From contig JAQCGA010000192.1 in assembly GCA_027619145.1 (NCBI GenBank), positions 1 through 7,395 on the forward strand: a stretch of DNA of 7,395 nucleotides, read 5' to 3'. Under the pieces are notes generated by a model, which did not search any database, had not been told where the DNA came from, and saw only the letters and a program-made list of their open reading frames with translations. Source of the DNA: a bacterium (lineage in GTDB: Bacteria; Latescibacterota; UBA2968; GCA-2709665). The translations under genes and the position numbers were made by a program. Positions 6,908 through 7,395 of the stretch are shown here, one piece after another (position 1 is the first letter of the stretch; each line of letters opens with the position of its first letter).

Positions 6908-6992
6908 AACGGTTGAAAGCGTGTATTCTTCAACGTGTCTATTTTTTTTAGGCAAATGAATATGCGAAATTGTGTGGCCTAAATCAACCGTT
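6908..6992. repeat. GTTGA-type inverted repeats in the divergent promoter region
   Basis: AACGGTTGA (6908-6916) is the exact reverse complement of TCAACCGTT (6984-6992). Within this span GTTGAA (6912-6917) also faces TTCAAC (6929-6934), and another GTTGA begins at 6901. The sites flank and partly overlap the proposed leftward promoter, an arrangement seen with operators. No regulator can be named. Confidence 0.35.
6959..6987 (-). promoter_or_regulatory. Possible sigma70-like promoter for the symporter operon
   Basis: Reading leftwards, TTGATT (6982-6987) and CATATT (6959-6964) are separated by exactly 17 bases, each matching four of six consensus positions. It would give a leader of about 115 bases before the symporter ATG. 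The match is moderate and the region is AT-rich, so other starts are possible. Confidence 0.3.
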
Positions 6993-7064
6993 TTGAAGAG
7001 TGCGTACCGGTGGAAGAATGCGATGAATTTTATCGTATACTGGCGTTTGGGAGCGACTTTCCTC

Positions 7065-7093
7065 TTGACATTTGAAGCGGGTTGGGAGATTAT
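7065..7093 (+). promoter_or_regulatory. Probable sigma70-like promoter for the SulP gene
   Basis: A perfect TTGACA (7065-7070) is followed after 17 bases by GATTAT (7088-7093; four of six matches). TATGAA at 7091 is an alternative -10 with a longer spacer. Transcription would start near 7100, about 40 bases before the leader ORF. An upstream TATACT (7036-7041) has no matching -35. Confidence 0.45.
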
Positions 7094-7137
7094 GAATCAG
7101 GCGGAGAAAGGATGTTCGAAAGAAGGGTGGAGGTGAT

Positions 7138-7167
7138 ATGAACGTTTTTTACGGTTTTGTATTGTGA
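7138..7167 (+). CDS. Nine-codon leader ORF overlapping the SulP start
   Basis: ATG at 7138 follows GGAGGTGAT (7129-7137), a nine-base match to the 3' end of 16S rRNA and the best ribosome binding site in the window. It encodes MNVFYGFVL and stops at TGA (7165-7167), overlapping the GTG start of the SulP gene in the string GTGA. Overlaps of this kind usually mark translational coupling. It may serve only to deliver ribosomes to the SulP start. A further 14-codon ORF (7092-7136) ends just before it, but would begin upstream of the predicted transcript start. Alternatively, one extra T in the T6 run (7145-7150) would join this ATG to the SulP frame, so a base-count error is possible. Confidence 0.4.
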   Translation: MNVFYGFVL

Positions 7168-7395
7168 TAAATTATTTGTTGAAATGGCGGGCCGACCGGG
7201 TCTTTCCTTTTTTGATCTGGATTGGGGAGCTTCGAGATCGGCGGGTATTGCGTGCGGACCTGGTTGCGGGGATTACGGTGGCCATGGTATTGATACCACA
7301 GTCTATGGCCAATGCGCAATTGGCCAGCCTGCCGCCGGTATATGGTCTGTATGCGGCTTTTTTGCCGCCGATTGTGGCGGCTCTGTTTGGATCTT
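7164..7395 (+). CDS. SulP family anion (sulfate) permease, N-terminal part (3' end outside window)
   Basis: An open frame from GTG (7164) to the window end gives 77 codons. After MINYLLKWRADRVFPFLIWI and GELRDRRVLRADL comes the first transmembrane region of SulP/SLC26 transporters. ADLVAGITVAMVLIPQSMAN (35-54) and AQLASLPPVYGLYAAFLPPI (55-74) contain the family's 'aG-tVa-v-iPQsMA-A-lA-lppvyGLYa' pattern. SulP proteins carry sulfate, bicarbonate or other anions across the inner membrane; a C-terminal STAS domain would lie outside the window. GTG 7164 is the first canonical start after the in-frame TGA at 7134; TTG at 7176 is an alternative. It has no Shine-Dalgarno of its own and appears coupled to the nine-codon ORF upstream. 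Family call is strong; the anion is not determined. Confidence 0.88.
   Translation, partial: MINYLLKWRADRVFPFLIWIGELRDRRVLRADLVAGITVAMVLIPQSMANAQLASLPPVYGLYAAFLPPIVAALFGS

Larger units (their letters stand above)
6836..7137. other. Divergent intergenic region between the symporter operon and the SulP gene
   Basis: About 300 bases, more AT-rich than the flanking genes, contain the two proposed promoters, the GTTGA inverted repeats, a T8 run at 6942-6949 and the strong ribosome binding site at 7129-7137. I see no RNA gene or riboswitch that I recognise and no long ORF. Confidence 0.6.

Noticed and set aside
7145..7151. TTTTTTA as a programmed -1 frameshift heptamer joining the leader ORF to SulP
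   Set aside because: In the leader frame the codons are GTT TTT TAC, so the heptamer is not in the phase needed for tandem slippage. Re-pairing of the A-site tRNA would be poor. Coupling at GTGA is simpler.
2..7395. A linked sulfur system formed by the sulfatase and the SulP permease
   Set aside because: They are 6.5 kb apart, in separate transcription units with unrelated genes and a terminator between them. Shared sulfate chemistry alone does not support linkage.

Overview
The window (7395 bases) is an ordinary-looking stretch of bacterial chromosome carrying six protein genes, two of them cut by the window edges. The organism cannot be named from the sequence. A sulfamidase-type sulfatase directly followed by a phytanoyl-CoA dioxygenase family gene is a combination I associate, from general knowledge, with uncultivated or marine lineages rich in both families (Poribacteria, Latescibacterota, Planctomycetota, Lentisphaerota and relatives). 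That placement is a low-confidence inference. ATG and GTG starts, Shine-Dalgarno sites and predicted signal sequences are all bacterial.

Layout. Bases 2-667 (+): C-terminal part of a sulfatase. Bases 691-1476 (+): a PhyH-type Fe(II)/2-oxoglutarate oxygenase, 23 bases downstream and very probably co-transcribed. Bases 1546-4365 (+): a large UPF0182 membrane protein of unknown function. Bases 4366-4778: a 413-base gap between convergent genes, holding three different inverted-repeat elements and a strong hairpin terminator. Bases 4779-5240 and 5285-6835 (both -): a small putative lipoprotein and an alanine/glycine:cation symporter (AGCS family), 44 bases apart and probably one operon transcribed leftwards, symporter first. 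Bases 6836-7163: a divergent promoter region with GTTGA-type inverted repeats, a good sigma70-like promoter facing right, and a nine-codon leader ORF. Bases 7164-7395 (+): the N-terminus of a SulP-family anion (sulfate) permease.

Functionally, the left end suggests breakdown of sulfated or sulfamidated substrates. The right half is membrane transport: amino acid uptake coupled to Na+ or H+, and anion uptake. The sulfatase and the SulP transporter both touch sulfate, but they lie 6.5 kb apart with other transcription units between, so a shared pathway is not supported.

I found no CRISPR array, tRNA, rRNA, transposase or phage gene, and no clearly new multi-gene system. The items most worth a second look are: a methionine where sulfamidase-type sulfatases carry a basic active-site residue; the cluster of unrelated palindromes at 4382-4677; the start region of the SulP gene, where a strong Shine-Dalgarno serves a nine-codon ORF that overlaps the SulP GTG start; and the unidentified lipoprotein paired with the symporter.
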